A program made the translations under genes and the position numbers. Source: Ciona savignyi (lineage: Eukaryota; Chordata; Ascidiacea; Phlebobranchia; Cionidae). From it: 64,000 nucleotides of DNA. The notes beneath the pieces were generated by a model. It did no database searches and was not told the origin of the DNA. It worked only from the letters and a program-made list of their open reading frames with translations. Location of the stretch: assembly GCA_000149265.1 (NCBI GenBank), contig CH003371.1, positions 146,196 to 210,195 of the forward strand. The letters are read 5' to 3'. This document shows positions 1-13,000 of this stretch, in pieces. Each line of letters starts with the position of its first letter. Position 1 is the stretch's first letter.

Positions 1-930
1 GAATATCCCAACGTATTGTAGAAGTAAAGTGAAGCAAATTGCTTTATTATCCAGCTAGCCAATGCACGTTATAGCAGCCCACCCTATTATTCAGCTAAAA
101 TTGATTTTTTAGCTAATAAAGATTGATATGTTAGAAGTTTAAGAAAGTGTCATGTTCGATACACCGAGCATGTAAATTGTTTCTGCAAGCAGAAACTAAT
201 GCGTTCCCAAACCAATCTTGTTATCCATGTTCACTATACAATTCTCGTCAGATACCTGTTGGTCAGGAGGATCATCGCCATAAATTAAAATAAGAAAATA
301 TTTTTACCGAGTAATCATAATCTTCGTTTAAAGGGTTCGAGGTCCGCAATGTAAATAATCGCAATTCATTTATGTTTATAATAAAACAACCCGAGAACAC
401 TTTATAGCTCAGAGTCCTTGTGAGTCGTCAAAGGTTTGACCTTTATTATTGCGTATTCGATACGTGTATTAACAAAGTCCAATCAAATTAGCAACCACTG
501 TTACACCAAGACTTCGTCATGTCAACATGACTTTTGCCCTTTCCCTCTCATTGTGCCACATGTTTATTGAGAATCCAAAATAAACTGTCATTGTTAACTT
601 GAATTGAAGTAATATGAAATTACATCGGGTATAGTAATTGAATATCCCAACGTATTGTAGCAGTAGAGTGAAGCAGATTGCTTTATTATCCAGCTAGCCA
701 ATGCACGTTATAGCAGCCAGCTCTATTAACCAGCTATATTAGGATTTTTAGCCAATAAAGATTGGTTTGTTAGAAGTTTAAGAAAGTGTCATGTTCTATA
801 CACCAAGCATGTAATTTGTTCCTGCAGGCAGAAACTGATGGGTTCCCAAACCAATCTTGTTATCCACGTTCAGTATACAATTTCCGTCAGATACGTGTAC
901 ATCAGGATGTTATATAACAATTCTGAAAGT
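1..930. repeat. direct duplication upstream of GTPase gene A
   Basis: Bases 1-270 recur at about 641-912 with few differences; both copies begin gaatatcccaacgtattgta and include the phrase ccaatcttgttatcca. A shorter third copy of the inner part lies at about 21640-21770, upstream of GTPase gene B. The inner part (a cysteine-free, AT-rich stretch with tttctgcaagca) resembles the outer end of the foldback-like elements described elsewhere in the window. No coding potential is seen here. The arrangement fits a promoter-proximal repeat that was carried along when the GTPase gene was duplicated. Confidence 0.75.
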
Positions 931-1174
931 TTTACGTTGACTGTAACCGTTTTTTATGTATATATTGGGGGCGGCATAACATACCTTTTAAGCCTTTGAA
1001 AAAACAAAAGATAAACGAGTGCCATTTATATTAAGCAAGATAGATGGATAGACAATTCACTTATTTATATAAACGCATGCTTCCACAACCAAAATATCCT
1101 TATATTGGAACATTTGCTATTAAGACTCGTACAAACTATTTATTTAGTCTATAATAATCTCAATATATCCCGGA

Positions 1175-1196
1175 TACAGGAAAACACAAGGACTCA
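1175..1196 (+). promoter_or_regulatory. candidate 5' UTR splice or trans-splice acceptor of gene A
   Basis: A pyrimidine-poor but AG-ended site (ggatacag followed by gaaaacacaagg) lies about 14 nt upstream of the ATG. The same site, ctacag followed by gaaaacaaaag, precedes the ATG of gene B. Conservation between the paralogues suggests an acceptor for a 5' UTR intron or a spliced leader, which tunicates use. Only transcript 5' ends would decide. Confidence 0.35.
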
Positions 1197-4100
1197 ATGG
1201 CGTCATATGAAGCCGTTCGCATTGTGGAAGTTGTAAAAGACGAAAGGAAACAACTTAAGTATCAGCTTAAATTTGATGAACTTAAGAAAATCTTTGATGC
1301 TGTTCGTGATGTGCCGGTGGCAATCATTAGCATTGCGGGAGCATATCGATACGGAAAGTCATTTATGATGACCTTACTCGCTGACTATTTGTTGAAAGAC
1401 CCGGTGAGCCATAGACAAGTTGCCCGATGAATATGTTTACTAACAAAAAACATAATGCATTTCTTTATATAGTTGGAAGTATGGGGTAATGACAAAAAGA
1501 AGCAACTAACCAAAGTGTTTGACCATAGAGGGGGTATAGATGGAAACACGAATGGAATTTATGTGATACGGGAGCCATTTATAATGAAAACTAAAGAAGA
1601 AAAAGTTTGTCGTTTTTTACACTGTATTAGAAAATATTACACATGTATTTATCATGGTTTTCAAAAAATTGACAGGAAGTTGCAGTGTTTTTGATGGACA
1701 CTCAAGGAATGTTTGATAAGCAATCAAGCGCAAATGACAATTCAGTAATATTCGCTCTGAGCACTCTACTAAGCTCAGTTCAGATCTACAACATCTCAGG
1801 GATAATCAAGGAAAACGATCTTCAGCACTTGCAGGTGAATTTGATACGAACGAGCTTAAATGCAACAATGATGTAAAAATGCGCATATTTAGTTTTTCAC
1901 CGATTATGCACACTGCGTGAACAATAAGAAAGGTAATGTCAGTGCATCGTCAAGGAATAATCCATTAGATCACCCGTTTCAAGTGAGTATTATGCAAAGA
2001 ATTTAAGATTCGGTAAAACATAGTGCTAATATTTGACAGGAACTTTTGTTTCTTTGTCGCAACTGGGAACAACCAGATTATGACGATGGCTTTCAAGGAG
2101 GGTCAAAGTATTTAAGCGATGTTATGGAAGTTGATAATGAAGAAAATAAACTGGTTCGACAACGCTTGGCAGACTCGTTTTCAAATGTTTGCTGCTCGCT
2201 CATACCACATCCAGGAAAATCAATTGCAAAACGAGGATTAAAAGATTCCAAGGCCGTTTGTTTTTCGGGTATTCATGATCTAAGTTTGATTTTTAATATA
2301 TATTAACAAATCTATTAAAGCTAATATTGCATAAATATGTATGTTGTTAGAATAAACTAAGTATCACTTTCTTGTAAATCTTTTAGATATGGACGTAGAT
2401 TTTATCTCCGAAGTCGTCGCTTTGGCCAAGCACTTGTTTGGTAAAGATCACCTTGTCGCTAAAAAGCTAAATGGACGCGAACTGACCGGAGAGGATTTTA
2501 TCAATCTGGCAATGGATTATGTAGGAATTCTCCACAGCGGCGAAATACCCCAAATTGAAACATTAGTAAAGGTAAACTGAAGAGTCCCGACTAAGTGTCA
2601 ACCACCACTACATGAAAAACTCATTTTTAATTTTTACTATATGCTAAACCCATTTTTCCCTTTTTCTGGAATATTTATTCCGATGTATATATTATACAAG
2701 CATATATTTGATGTAGCTCTAGAACACGGGTGCTCTTTTTCATTCATAATACTAAAATTATCGGCAAACAAACAATATCGCCAAAATAACAAAAATGGCG
2801 AAAAAATAACGAATATGGCGTTCTATTTGTATTCTTGTGTTTGTTGGGTTTTAATATTCCCCAACAAATTATAACTGTACATCTGGTTAAATACTTTTAA
2901 AATTTTAATACTGTTTATTTTAAAAATTATTTTTCTTTATATTTACACTGGTAAATAACATTGTACTATCATTCTACCAAATTAAAAAAAAAACTTTTTA
3001 AAGGAGGACTTGTAATATAAAACTTTAACAACCTTCCTTAATAAGATTTATTGGTGGTATTGATGGTACAGAGTCAAGCATATGTTTACGTTACAACATT
3101 TTTAAGGGTGTTTATACTTAAATTTATCCAATACTAAAAATGACGTTTTGGTAGAAGCTGTTTTTATGGAATTTCGTCCGTTTCATGACCTTTTTTCAGT
3201 TTTTGGACATTGATTCTCTTTTTGTAAACTGGAGTGGGCCCGAGTGCACCACGGCGTCACAGACAGACATTATATATTATAGTACCAACACTAGGGGCGG
3301 ACTCATAATAATGGATTTTACAGGAAAAATTTAGTTGTTTAATTTGTCCCATTATTACTATGATATGATTTAACTAAGCACGAGCAATATTGTTACTGTT
3401 TCAATATATTTAAACCATTTCAGAGCAATAAAAAAGTGGAGTTTCTTCTTAGAGTCAAAGATATTGAATCTAATTACAAGAAAAGCATGCAGGCGAAGGT
3501 TATTTGATTTACTTGTTATATCAATGTACAAAATCGTTAATCAATACAGTACCTGAAATTCTGATATTTTATTGTAAATTACTATTGTAAATTAATTAAA
3601 TGTCATGCACGTTTATTACACAGACAAGTATGTTAAGAAATATATTGGGTTAAAGAAAAAAATAGTACTGCCACTAACGTATTGATCTTGGGTATTTATA
3701 CTACAATACGCAGATGGGCGAAATGCCTCTTGTTCCAGAAGAGTTAGAAGCATTGCATCTTCAATGTTTAAGTGAGGCGAAGAATCTCTTTCAAATGCAT
3801 GATATACTCGAAGACGAAGCAGAGCGTAAAAAATACCAATGGGAGATGGAAAGAAATATCGGGATAATATGTGAAGCCGTATCAAAGGATAATGAAGCCA
3901 AAATAGTATGTCTTGAATATATATGAATTAGGGTGTAAGAACATTATTGTGATTATCTTAGAACAAAGTCGTTGTTGAAACAATGTAGTATATAGACATT
4001 TTAGCACTAATCCGAAACGTTTGAATTCAGGGTCTAGTTTAATTCTTACCCGTTTAGTGTCTAGTTCGATCGTAATTTGGTTTCAGCTTTTAATAATAAC

Positions 4101-7100
4101 ACAAACAATCACCTTTTTTTCAACAGACACGTATTATGAGGATAATTGACGAACATATTATTTATGCTGGGAGAGCGTACTATGATAGTTTAGAACAGGT
4201 GAGAATTCAATTTAGGCCACAAACTGCCTATATTTAGGGTATTTATCATTTATTTTTGTTTGGCATTAATAGCCGATTGTATAAAAAAAACTAGAGAGTG
4301 TCAACCACGCGATATCCAGCACTATTTTAAAATCCCTGTTAAATAACCAGTTAAATCCCGAGTCACCAATCCAAAAAAGAAAGTTAATTGTTTTTATAAA
4401 ATTGCGGGCTAAGATCTACCATAATAAAATTCCTTAAATACGAGAAAGTGATTGATTGAATTTAATATACCGTAAATATGACTGACTGATCACTATTTTA
4501 CGTGAATTTTAATATGAAGGTTTTCTAGAAAAGGGTTAAAGGATAGGTTTGTGACAAACGCATCTTTTTCGTTTGTAATTACGCTTTATACGTACATTGT
4601 ATTTCCATCTCATTTATACGCTTAATAACATTGTACTTATTATTAGTTAGTCATATTCTATTTGGGGGATTGCCCAAAGTACAAAGAGTAATTTAAATTC
4701 TAGTTATGTTTTATTTCTGATTCGTGTTGTACATCTATAAAGTTTTCAGAAAAGTAAAGTAAATATCGCAGATAAAGTCAAAAATGCTCCAAAATAGCCA
4801 TTTTTTCACAATTTTTTAAAAGCGGCAATTTCCCTTTGGGTTTTTGTAAAATTAAAGGTCGTTGCGAAACAAGAGCATGGCACTTAAAATTCATGTAAGT
4901 TTTAACCTTATTGGATAACTCCTTAATGCCAATATTCTGGCGACATGGCATGTCTGTCACAAGGGTAACGCATGAAAAATAAAAATAAAACGAGTAAAAT
5001 GTATATGTGTTCCCTTCGGATTCAAGAGAACCCATAATTATAATATTAAATTTCGTTATTCAATTTTATTTAATAGGTGATTTGTATGGACTAGAAAGTT
5101 TAACAATATTGTCCACCACATATTAACCAGTTTTCTATAGTTTGCTGGAGACTGCTGGGTTGAAGACATACGGAAAGCCGAAGACTGTGCAATTCAAAAG
5201 GCGAATAAAACTTTCAACACACGCATGAACGATATGGAAAGGCAATGGTTCGGCGAGAATGAATGTAAGGCCCTCCAATCGAAATTTGAATCAAAGCAAA
5301 AGCAGTTTGAAAACAAAAATGCTGCACGAAAGGTAATACTTTTATATCAGTGAATAAATGTGTGTCTTGAATCTGGTTTAAAATGTTTAGTTTGGGCAGT
5401 GTTCTACACTTCCACTATTAGACCGTTCTACTCTTACTACTAGTTTAATAATAATAGGAGCAATGTATCACTTACCTTTTTTAATGACGTGATTTAACGA
5501 CTGTTTGTTTTGCCGTCCTTTTTCGTTTCTGTGTCGTGATTATTATCGTTTGCCATTTTTAAAACTGGGGAAAAAATTAATAAACTAACCTAAACTAACA
5601 TAAATATCCCATCCTATCATATTCATTTAATACAGGAAGAGCTTTACAGGAATATATCTCGACTATTTATGGAGGCAAAACATAAATATCAGGACGGTAT
5701 GGAAGTGGTAAGTAAGAATTTATCGATAATGTTTTCTTTATTATAAAGCGGACCAATATTGATTTTAAATTTTTCTCTTTTATATTGTTTATGGTACGGT
5801 TGTCAATAAACGAGTTGTCGTATCTGGTAATTGAACATGGACAACAGACTTATATTGATAATTAGGTACAATTTATTTTATGCTTGCGGACACAAAGAAT
5901 GTACAACATATATAAGATATAGCACTTATGGTACCTAAAAAACTTCGTTAGGCGTGATCGTATTTGTCACTGTTCAAAAATATCGCCTTCAAATGTCGCC
6001 TGTTTCTTCTGTAGGCGGTGCAGCAAAGAAATCATGATTTGGAGAAGGCGCATGAAAAGAGCCTGTCGTGTGCACTGGCGTGGTTCAATGAATCAAACAC
6101 AGGAAGATATACAAATTACAAAAACGAAAAAGAATTAGAGTTGAAACAAGAATTATCAGAGGAGTTAAAAAAATACCAAAAACTATATGAAGTAACTAAG
6201 ACCATTTGAGTGATTTATTTTAATCTGTGAATTTTACAAAACATTCGAGGAATTCGTGATATACATAATAAATTACAATTTCAACATGATTGAACTATTG
6301 ATTTTGCACATAGACAGAACACTCTTTAAATCAGCAGTTTTGCTATTAGTTGGTAAATTACAAAATAATTAGTGGTTTTGATTGTAGGTTTTGTAGAGGC
6401 TAATAGGGTAACTGTTTGTTTCTTCTTTCTTAAAACAAACACATTTTGTTTCTAGAAAACCATGGATGATGACTTAAAAAAAGTTCTTAAACAAGCAAAG
6501 AAAAAATACTTGCAGCATTTCCAGGGGGTAAGGACAATTATAAACACAATACTAGAGATTGTCAAATACATTAGAAACATTATTATTTTTAAAAGCCTTG
6601 TTGAGTATATTTTGCGGCTTGCGACTTGCATGAAAAACACCCCCGATCTTGTCAGATTATATTAATGATATTGATTGATCCAAGACAAACACAAAACTGT
6701 GAAACACCTTCAAAATGCTTTAAGAGTATTAAAACCGCAACGGCTATTAAAACCTGCTAGAAATATAGAAAAAATTCTAACTAATAAACTAGTGAGTTGA
6801 TATGTTGCTTTTTAGTCACAGTGGTCTCTGGCTAGTCGTATGTGTCCTTGAGCAAGGCACTTAGCTAACATTGTCCAAACCAAGTGGATTATTTTTTACT
6901 GAGTACAGCTACAATGTCCATTACGTTTTTCTACTACGTGCAACTGCTGTCAACCTTCCGTATTTATACTGTATTATTTTAAATGGTAAAGATGGACCAG
7001 TACGTGACAGAAACAGAACTGGAATCCTCGCATGCTAAAGCAGAGAAAATGGCAATGGAAGTATTGAACGCCGTTTCAGATCGTGGTGACCATTTCGTGA

Positions 7101-8651
7101 GGAAGTGCAAAGAGAAAGTTGCTGAATTAATACATTTTGAAAAACAACATTGGGTATCGCGTAACGAATTATTGAAGGTGAGTGTTTAAATGATTCAATT
7201 TTTATTTAAATGATCCAATTTTCATTGAAACATTAACTGACATATTTAATTTTCTAGAATATACTAGACTCTTTATTACTGCATAGTAAAGTGAGTACGG
7301 CTCATAACTTTTATTAAGTAATGTTTGGTCATGGTTAGTCGAAAGTGGTAACATATTTTAAATTTTAAACAAAATTCTGAAACTCTTCGTCATAAAGCAT
7401 GTTTGTTCTACAGAAAAATGAAGCAGATCGGTTAACTCGTAAACGGATATGTTTGGAAGATCAGTACGAATCAGAATATACAGTAAGATTTTTATACTTA
7501 CTGTATTACTTAATGTTTCATGACCAAAAGAAAAATTGGATGGTCTAGTGTGCATAGCGTAAAATAGTGACATAACTTTATAAGAGATTGTGTAGATGGA
7601 ATTTTAACGGTGCCATTTTAATATGTAGAAAATTCTCTAAATAAACATTGGTTTAAAGGTGCAATCGTTTTCAAATCAAATGCAAAATAAGGTTAAATTT
7701 CAAATCTTGCAACAAATCTATAAAGTAATTCAGTTTTAAATTAAAATTATTAATTAGGATTTTCAAGAAACTTATGTTGATGATGCAAAACTACAAAAAA
7801 TCCACGATAAAGCACTCCAAAGGGCCATAACTGGCCTCTCTCATTATGAAACTAAACACACTGAAGCGCTTGAAACAAACAAGGAAGAACTAGAAAAACG
7901 CATATTGGATACGTTCCAAATCGTAAAGCAAACAAACGTAAAGAATCGGGTAAGGAGTGTTTATCATTGCCTTTGTTGCGTATGCTAAAAATGGTATGCA
8001 ATTATATTTCGATTATGTATGCTGTCATGTAGCTGGTTTTGTTAAACTATATATTGTATTGTTTTGTTATAATATATTAGAAATATATAATTCACATTAA
8101 TCTTCTCAGTTAATAATATTTTCTGCGCAGAAATTAATCTGCAATAAACTTCTCACTTTTCAAACGCTATTGGAAGCAGATTTCTTGCAAAAGTTATACG
8201 AGGTAAGAGAATAATTAAAAATTTGCACATTTATTTGTTTTCTGATAACTCCCATTTACAGGTTTCAAGAAAACGTTACGCGAAAATAGACGACCTGGAA
8301 ATTGTGTATACGACATTTAAAGCTGCAGTGAAAAGAGAAGTTGAATCGTTAATTCCTTTTCCTGACATTTATGAGGAAACCATTCAACTTTCTTTTGAAA
8401 ACGTGGATAAACAATTTCAAAAGTTTGTGAGAGAATATAGAGAATTTTGGAAGGAATATTCAGACAACTTAACCTCTGCAGCCATGCGTGTAGCATTGAT
8501 GTTAGGCAAAAATTATCCATTACTTGCACTAGCGGTAGAGGGAGTGACCACTTTTTGTGGAATAGTTATGACAAGTTTAACATCTTTTAACGAGGATATT
8601 GATGTGTCTAAACTAAAATCTATCATCTACCTAAAAGAATTAAACTTGTAA
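1197..8651 (+). CDS. atlastin/GBP-like large GTPase with multiplied helical middle domain (gene A)
   Basis: Nineteen coding exons: 1197-1403, 1473-1604, 1676-1834, 1893-1982, 2040-2268, 2387-2571, 3424-3498, 3714-3905, 4127-4198, 5141-5332, 5636-5707, 6015-6191, 6456-6527, 6992-7177, 7258-7290, 7414-7482, 7758-7949, 8131-8202 and 8262-8651. All have GT/AG borders, join in frame and give about 931 aa. The GTPase domain shows P-loop GAYRYGKS (48-55, with the atlastin/GBP arginine), switch Thr95 in NTNGI, DTQG (121-124) and LQHLQ. The guanine motif reads CRNW (Asn204) where the family has RD. Residues 335-447 match the atlastin/GBP middle domain. Exons 8-18 then run as 192+72-nt pairs, each encoding a related helical block. 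The last exon (129 aa) has a hydrophobic stretch. No classic atlastin two-TM anchor is visible. Dynamin-family proteins of this type hydrolyse GTP, dimerise and remodel membranes; immune function is inferred only from GBP kinship. Intron 9 carries a foldback-like element. Confidence 0.88.
4291..5037 (-). mobile_element. foldback-like element copy in intron 9 of gene A
   Basis: Begins ctagagagtgtcaaccacg, the same outer end as the other copies of this family, and near its far side contains gcgacatggcatgtctgtca, the landmark of the 335-bp internal unit. Only about one degenerate unit remains. It lies wholly in the intron between the 72-nt exon ending 4198 and the exon starting 5141; gene B has no complete copy at the matching place, so insertion probably followed the gene duplication. 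Confidence 0.6.
5490..5612 (-). repeat. short repeat with taaac-type tail, copy 1
   Basis: The reverse complement of this stretch matches about 31393-31575 and, less well, 15899-16060. Shared landmarks are ggcaaacga, acggcaaaacga, cagtcgtt and a pentameric tail (ctaaactaac here, tagtttagttt there). The tail suggests a SINE-like retroposon, but no box A or box B was found. It sits in intron 10 of gene A. Confidence 0.5.
6830..6960 (+). repeat. SINE fragment in intron 13 of gene A
   Basis: Contains ctggctagtcg, tgtgtccttgagcaaggcac and cattgtcc, which match the body of the tRNA-derived SINE seen in full at 45743-46045. The tRNA-like head and the tail are missing or too decayed to see. Confidence 0.45.
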
Positions 8652-9866
8652 AATTGTATATCATATTCGCCTAATTTAAACTTAGTATACACTCTTAACA
8701 ATATTTCTTTTCTTTATTTTTTCTTTTCTGAGTACATTTTACTTTTAGGTGTATGCTGACAATATTTTTTTATTGTTTTTACCAGGCTAGGTCGTTTTTT
8801 ACATTATACGTTTTAGAATCATATCTAGTAAGTTTTGGTCTCAACAACTTGGCCTACTATTTTCAACTGGGCTGAGTTTCGAATTCATAATGGGTTCGTT
8901 GTAAAAACCGGTTTTTGTTATATATAATCCTGTATAAATATGTAACAGTCGCGTTAACCATTTTGCCACACGTACCCTACTGTATACACGGATATTGTTT
9001 TGATGGTCGGCGGCCCACGTACGACAATGGTCGGCGACCCACGTACAGAATAGTTCAAAATGCTATCGCTTTTACCATTGTAAATAATCAGTTTTGTATG
9101 TAATCGTTTTGATATGTACTAAATCTTGTTTACCACAGTGCTCTGAAATAAAATTATGTTTATACCTGTGTAAATAATTTACACTTTATTAAAGCGACGT
9201 GATTGCTGCTATATCTGCCCTTTTTTACAAACACAATCCAGTTCACACATATACATAAAAAAATTACCTAACGTACCAAAATGAAAAAAACAAGGTGCAG
9301 CCGATTCGAATAGTCCATGTCAGAAACCAGTATAGTAAACCACCAATTATTGAATTAGGAATGACAGTCTAAGCCCTAAGGTGAACTTTTGACCCATTGA
9401 CGAGCAGCCTGCCCACAACACAGTAAATCCACAATCACGAATGTTATAAAAGACAGGTGTGTTAGATACCTTAGCAATTGTGATTTAGTTTAAGAATTCA
9501 TTTTAAGGTATGGTAAAGTTAGATTTGTAATAATATTCTGTCCCGACTTGTTTTGCAAGAGCGAAATTACTAATTGTTACGCCACCCTTCGACGGGCCTG
9601 ACTGGTCGTCCGGAGGACGTAACATGTTTATTAGAATTAACTTGTCATTAGAGTAATGCGCTTGCTTTACACCAAGATTGTCACGAATCTTTATTTTTGT
9701 TGTTTGAAAGGTTGTGGTGATGTAGCGTAGCAATTGCTACAAACAAATAGTTTTTGTCAATATACACGCGGAACAAATTAGGTAGTACAAATATAACAAT
9801 ACTTACCGCCTATGTTGAACCCAGTCAGATATAGCAACTAATTCCCAGTTCTAAGGCCGCAGCAAC
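8652..9866. other. 3' flank of gene A; no gene seen
   Basis: An AATAAA at 9147-9152 is the likeliest polyadenylation signal of gene A, about 500 nt after the stop. A short tandem repeat (gatggtcggcggcccacgta and a second near-copy) lies at about 9003-9045. A stretch at 8944-8985 resembles, on the minus strand, tRNA-like sequence also present near 29460 and 52100. Nothing else was recognised. Confidence 0.5.
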
Positions 9867-9867
9867 A

Positions 9868-9879
9868 TTAAGCAAACTT
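9868..9879. repeat. LINE target-site duplication, 3' side
   Basis: ttaagcaaactt, identical to 18672-18683. It abuts the A-rich tail of the minus-strand LINE. Confidence 0.85.
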
Positions 9880-10014
9880 TTATTTTATTTTTTTTTATTT
9901 TTTTTTTATTTTTTTTTTGCGGTAGTTTATTGCAAAGGGCGTTAGACTAATACAAAACGGCGGCAAAGTACAGATATGGCAAAAACAGCAGGGAAAATAT
10001 ATGAACATAATACT

Positions 10015-13000
10015 TCACATGAGCCCAGACCATTTTGAATTGTGTTTCCATAGGGTGTTGTTACTAATAGCGGCCATTTTTTCCGAAAGTTTTACATTTG
10101 CCACAAAATCAATAAATGCATTTACAAAGGGACTTATTTTTTGGATTTTACTACGATAGATAATATATCTTGCACATAAAATAAGGCAATTCAGCAGATT
10201 ACTGTTATTTTCGGGGGCTCCGAATATCATGTTCGTGTGGCTCAGTGAAAGCGGTATTCTTAAATTAGCAGCAATCCAATTTTCGGTTTCGTTCCAAAAC
10301 TTGACGGTGTGTATGCAGGTACAAAATAGATGGGTAAGTGTTTCCGGCTCAGTGAGGCACATTTCACATTTATCTGAATCAATTATCTTTAATTTATGTA
10401 GTTGCGAGTTTGTTACAATGGCTCTGAGATTCAGTTTAATTTGGAATGAGCGAAGGCGTGTTTCGATAGTTGATTTGTAAGTATTGATGTATATATTACT
10501 CCAGAAGGAGCCGTCAACATCTTTAAAGTTGCACTCCAGTTCCCATTGCAATTGGTATTTTCGAGGCTTCGTTACAACATGTTCGAGGGCTGCGTTGTAG
10601 AAGTCTTTACTTGTTGATTTTGTTTCAAACCATTGGCGGCTGGTTTCTGGTGCATCGCCGGGAGGAAGAGATGATTCCCGCCAGTTAACTGGCAAGGCCG
10701 AGATTATCTGGGCGTACCGCATTTTTTCATTTTCCGTTTCCGAAAGATGATACCTTTGCATTAAAGTTTCGAAGCTGTGAATTTGGCCGGTTTCCGAAAG
10801 GATGTCTCCGAACACGCAGATCCTGGACTTTGCCCAATTCGTAAAAAGTACAGGTTTTCGTTTAACCTGAATGTTTTTGTTTAGCCAGAGTGGTTGGTCA
10901 TTGGTTGTCATTTGACCTTTTCTTCTAATCATCTTCATCCAGCTCATTACGTTGCTGTGTAAGGTGCGTAGCGGTAGAAGAGTCTTGTAAATTTTGTTGT
11001 GTAATGCTAAATTGGAAGAAAGAATTATGTTTAGCGTATCTTGTGAGGTTAGATAAGTTTCTATATCTTTCCATGGAGCGCTATAGTCAGGGTTCATGAA
11101 TTGTTTTATAAATTTACAGCGGAGACCAGTAATATACGACCGTATGTCAATCATGTTAGTTCCACCTTCTGCAATATTATTTATTAATATAGATCTCTTT
11201 GCCCTTTCCCAACCGGAGCCCCAAATAAATCGAAACAGCTCTTTGTTTAAACGACGTACGAATGGTTCTGGTATGTCTGTTGGCACCATGCTAATTCTGT
11301 AAAGTAATGTTGGAATTACAAGGCTTTTAATTACGGTAACTCTTCCTAAAAGTGTTAGCCCGCGAGATGACCAGATGTTTAAAATCCTATTAATGTTGTC
11401 AATACAAGTATCAAAGTTCAAGTTGAAAATGGATTGCTTTTTTCCCCGAGATTGGTATTACCACACCGAGATATTTTAGGGTGTCTGATGGCCATGTTAG
11501 TGTTTTCCCCTCCAGCGGTTTAAGTATACAGCCTTTTTTAGTTCCGATATAAAAAGCACATGATTTGTTGGTATTTAGCTTGCATCCTGATAAATGACCA
11601 TAAAGATCCAAAATGTTCATGCTTGTTTCGATGTCTTCTCGTGAACCGTTCGTAATTATGAGAGAGTCGTCTGCGTACATCGACACTTTAAACCTTAAGC
11701 TTCCAATTGATATTCCCTGTAAGTTTTGGCATTGTTGAATTGCAAGACCCAATGTTTCGATAGCAAATAAAAATAGTGTTGGAGAGAGAGGATCACCCTG
11801 CCTCACGCCACGTTTAATCGGAAATGGATTCGATAAGTTGTTATTATTTATTATTACTCCATTTGCTTGATTGTACAGTGTCTTGATCATGTGTATTAGG
11901 TTTGGTCCAATTCCGAAGTGTTCCAGTGTGGTGAAGAGATATTCCCAGCGTACCGAATCAAATGCCTTTTTTAAGTCCAGTGCAAGCAGTGCTCCGGGCA
12001 CACGGGCTGTATCTGCATAATCCATTATATCGAATAGAAGTCTTATGCTGTTGGCTATTTGCCGATTCTTTATGAAGCCATTTTGCGTTGGACCGATGAC
12101 ATCTGGAACTAACTTTTTGAGCCGTAGGTTAATCACACTAGACAAAAGTTTGTAATCCACATTAAGCAGAGTAATAGGGCGGTAACTGTCTGTAGAGGCT
12201 GCTTCTTTTCCCGGTTTTAAAATCAGAGTTATAACCCCAGTATTTGACGAATCTGGCAATTTCGCTTGCGCAAATGACCACCTTACAGTTTTCATAAAAA
12301 TGTCTTTTATGTCTTTCCAGAAAGTTTTGTAAAATTCAGCTGTATAGCCATCAAGACCAGGCGATTTATTGTTCTTCATGTTGCGTAGTGCTGTGTAACA
12401 TTCAGTTTCAGTTATTTCGTTTTCGCATTGTTCTTTTTTGTCCGAAGCAATCTTAGGAATCCTTAGAACTTTAAGGAACTTATCAAAATCCACTTTCGTT
12501 ATGTTATCAGTAGTAGGTGCATAAAGGTCACGGAAGAAATTGTGCAATGACTCCAATATCCTCGATGGTTCCGATATTGATTCCTGTTCCGTGTTGAGAC
12601 AGCGTATTACTTTTTTGCTAGTGTTGGTTTTTTCTAGTCCTAAGAAATACTTCGTGTTTTTCTCCCCTTGCTCGGCCCACCTTGCACGGCTTCGGACCAT
12701 TGCCCCCTTGCTGTTTAGGTCGGCAAGTTCGTCGAGTTGCATTTGAGTTGCTCTTAGCGTTGCAGCCAGTGTAACCGCTTCGCTGGTATTTGCATTTGCT
12801 ATCTCACTTGACGTTAACGAAAGGGCGTTTTCTAGTTGTTGTTGTTTTTTCCCTGTTCTTTCGTTTTTTAATTGCGCTATATTGAATGCAATGGCCCCTT
12901 AGAACAGCCTTCAACGTGTTCCACAGAGTCCCTGGGTGAAACCCCACAATTCTCATTGTGTAATTTAAAATCTGAGATTTTGTCTTTAATCAGGTTGACG

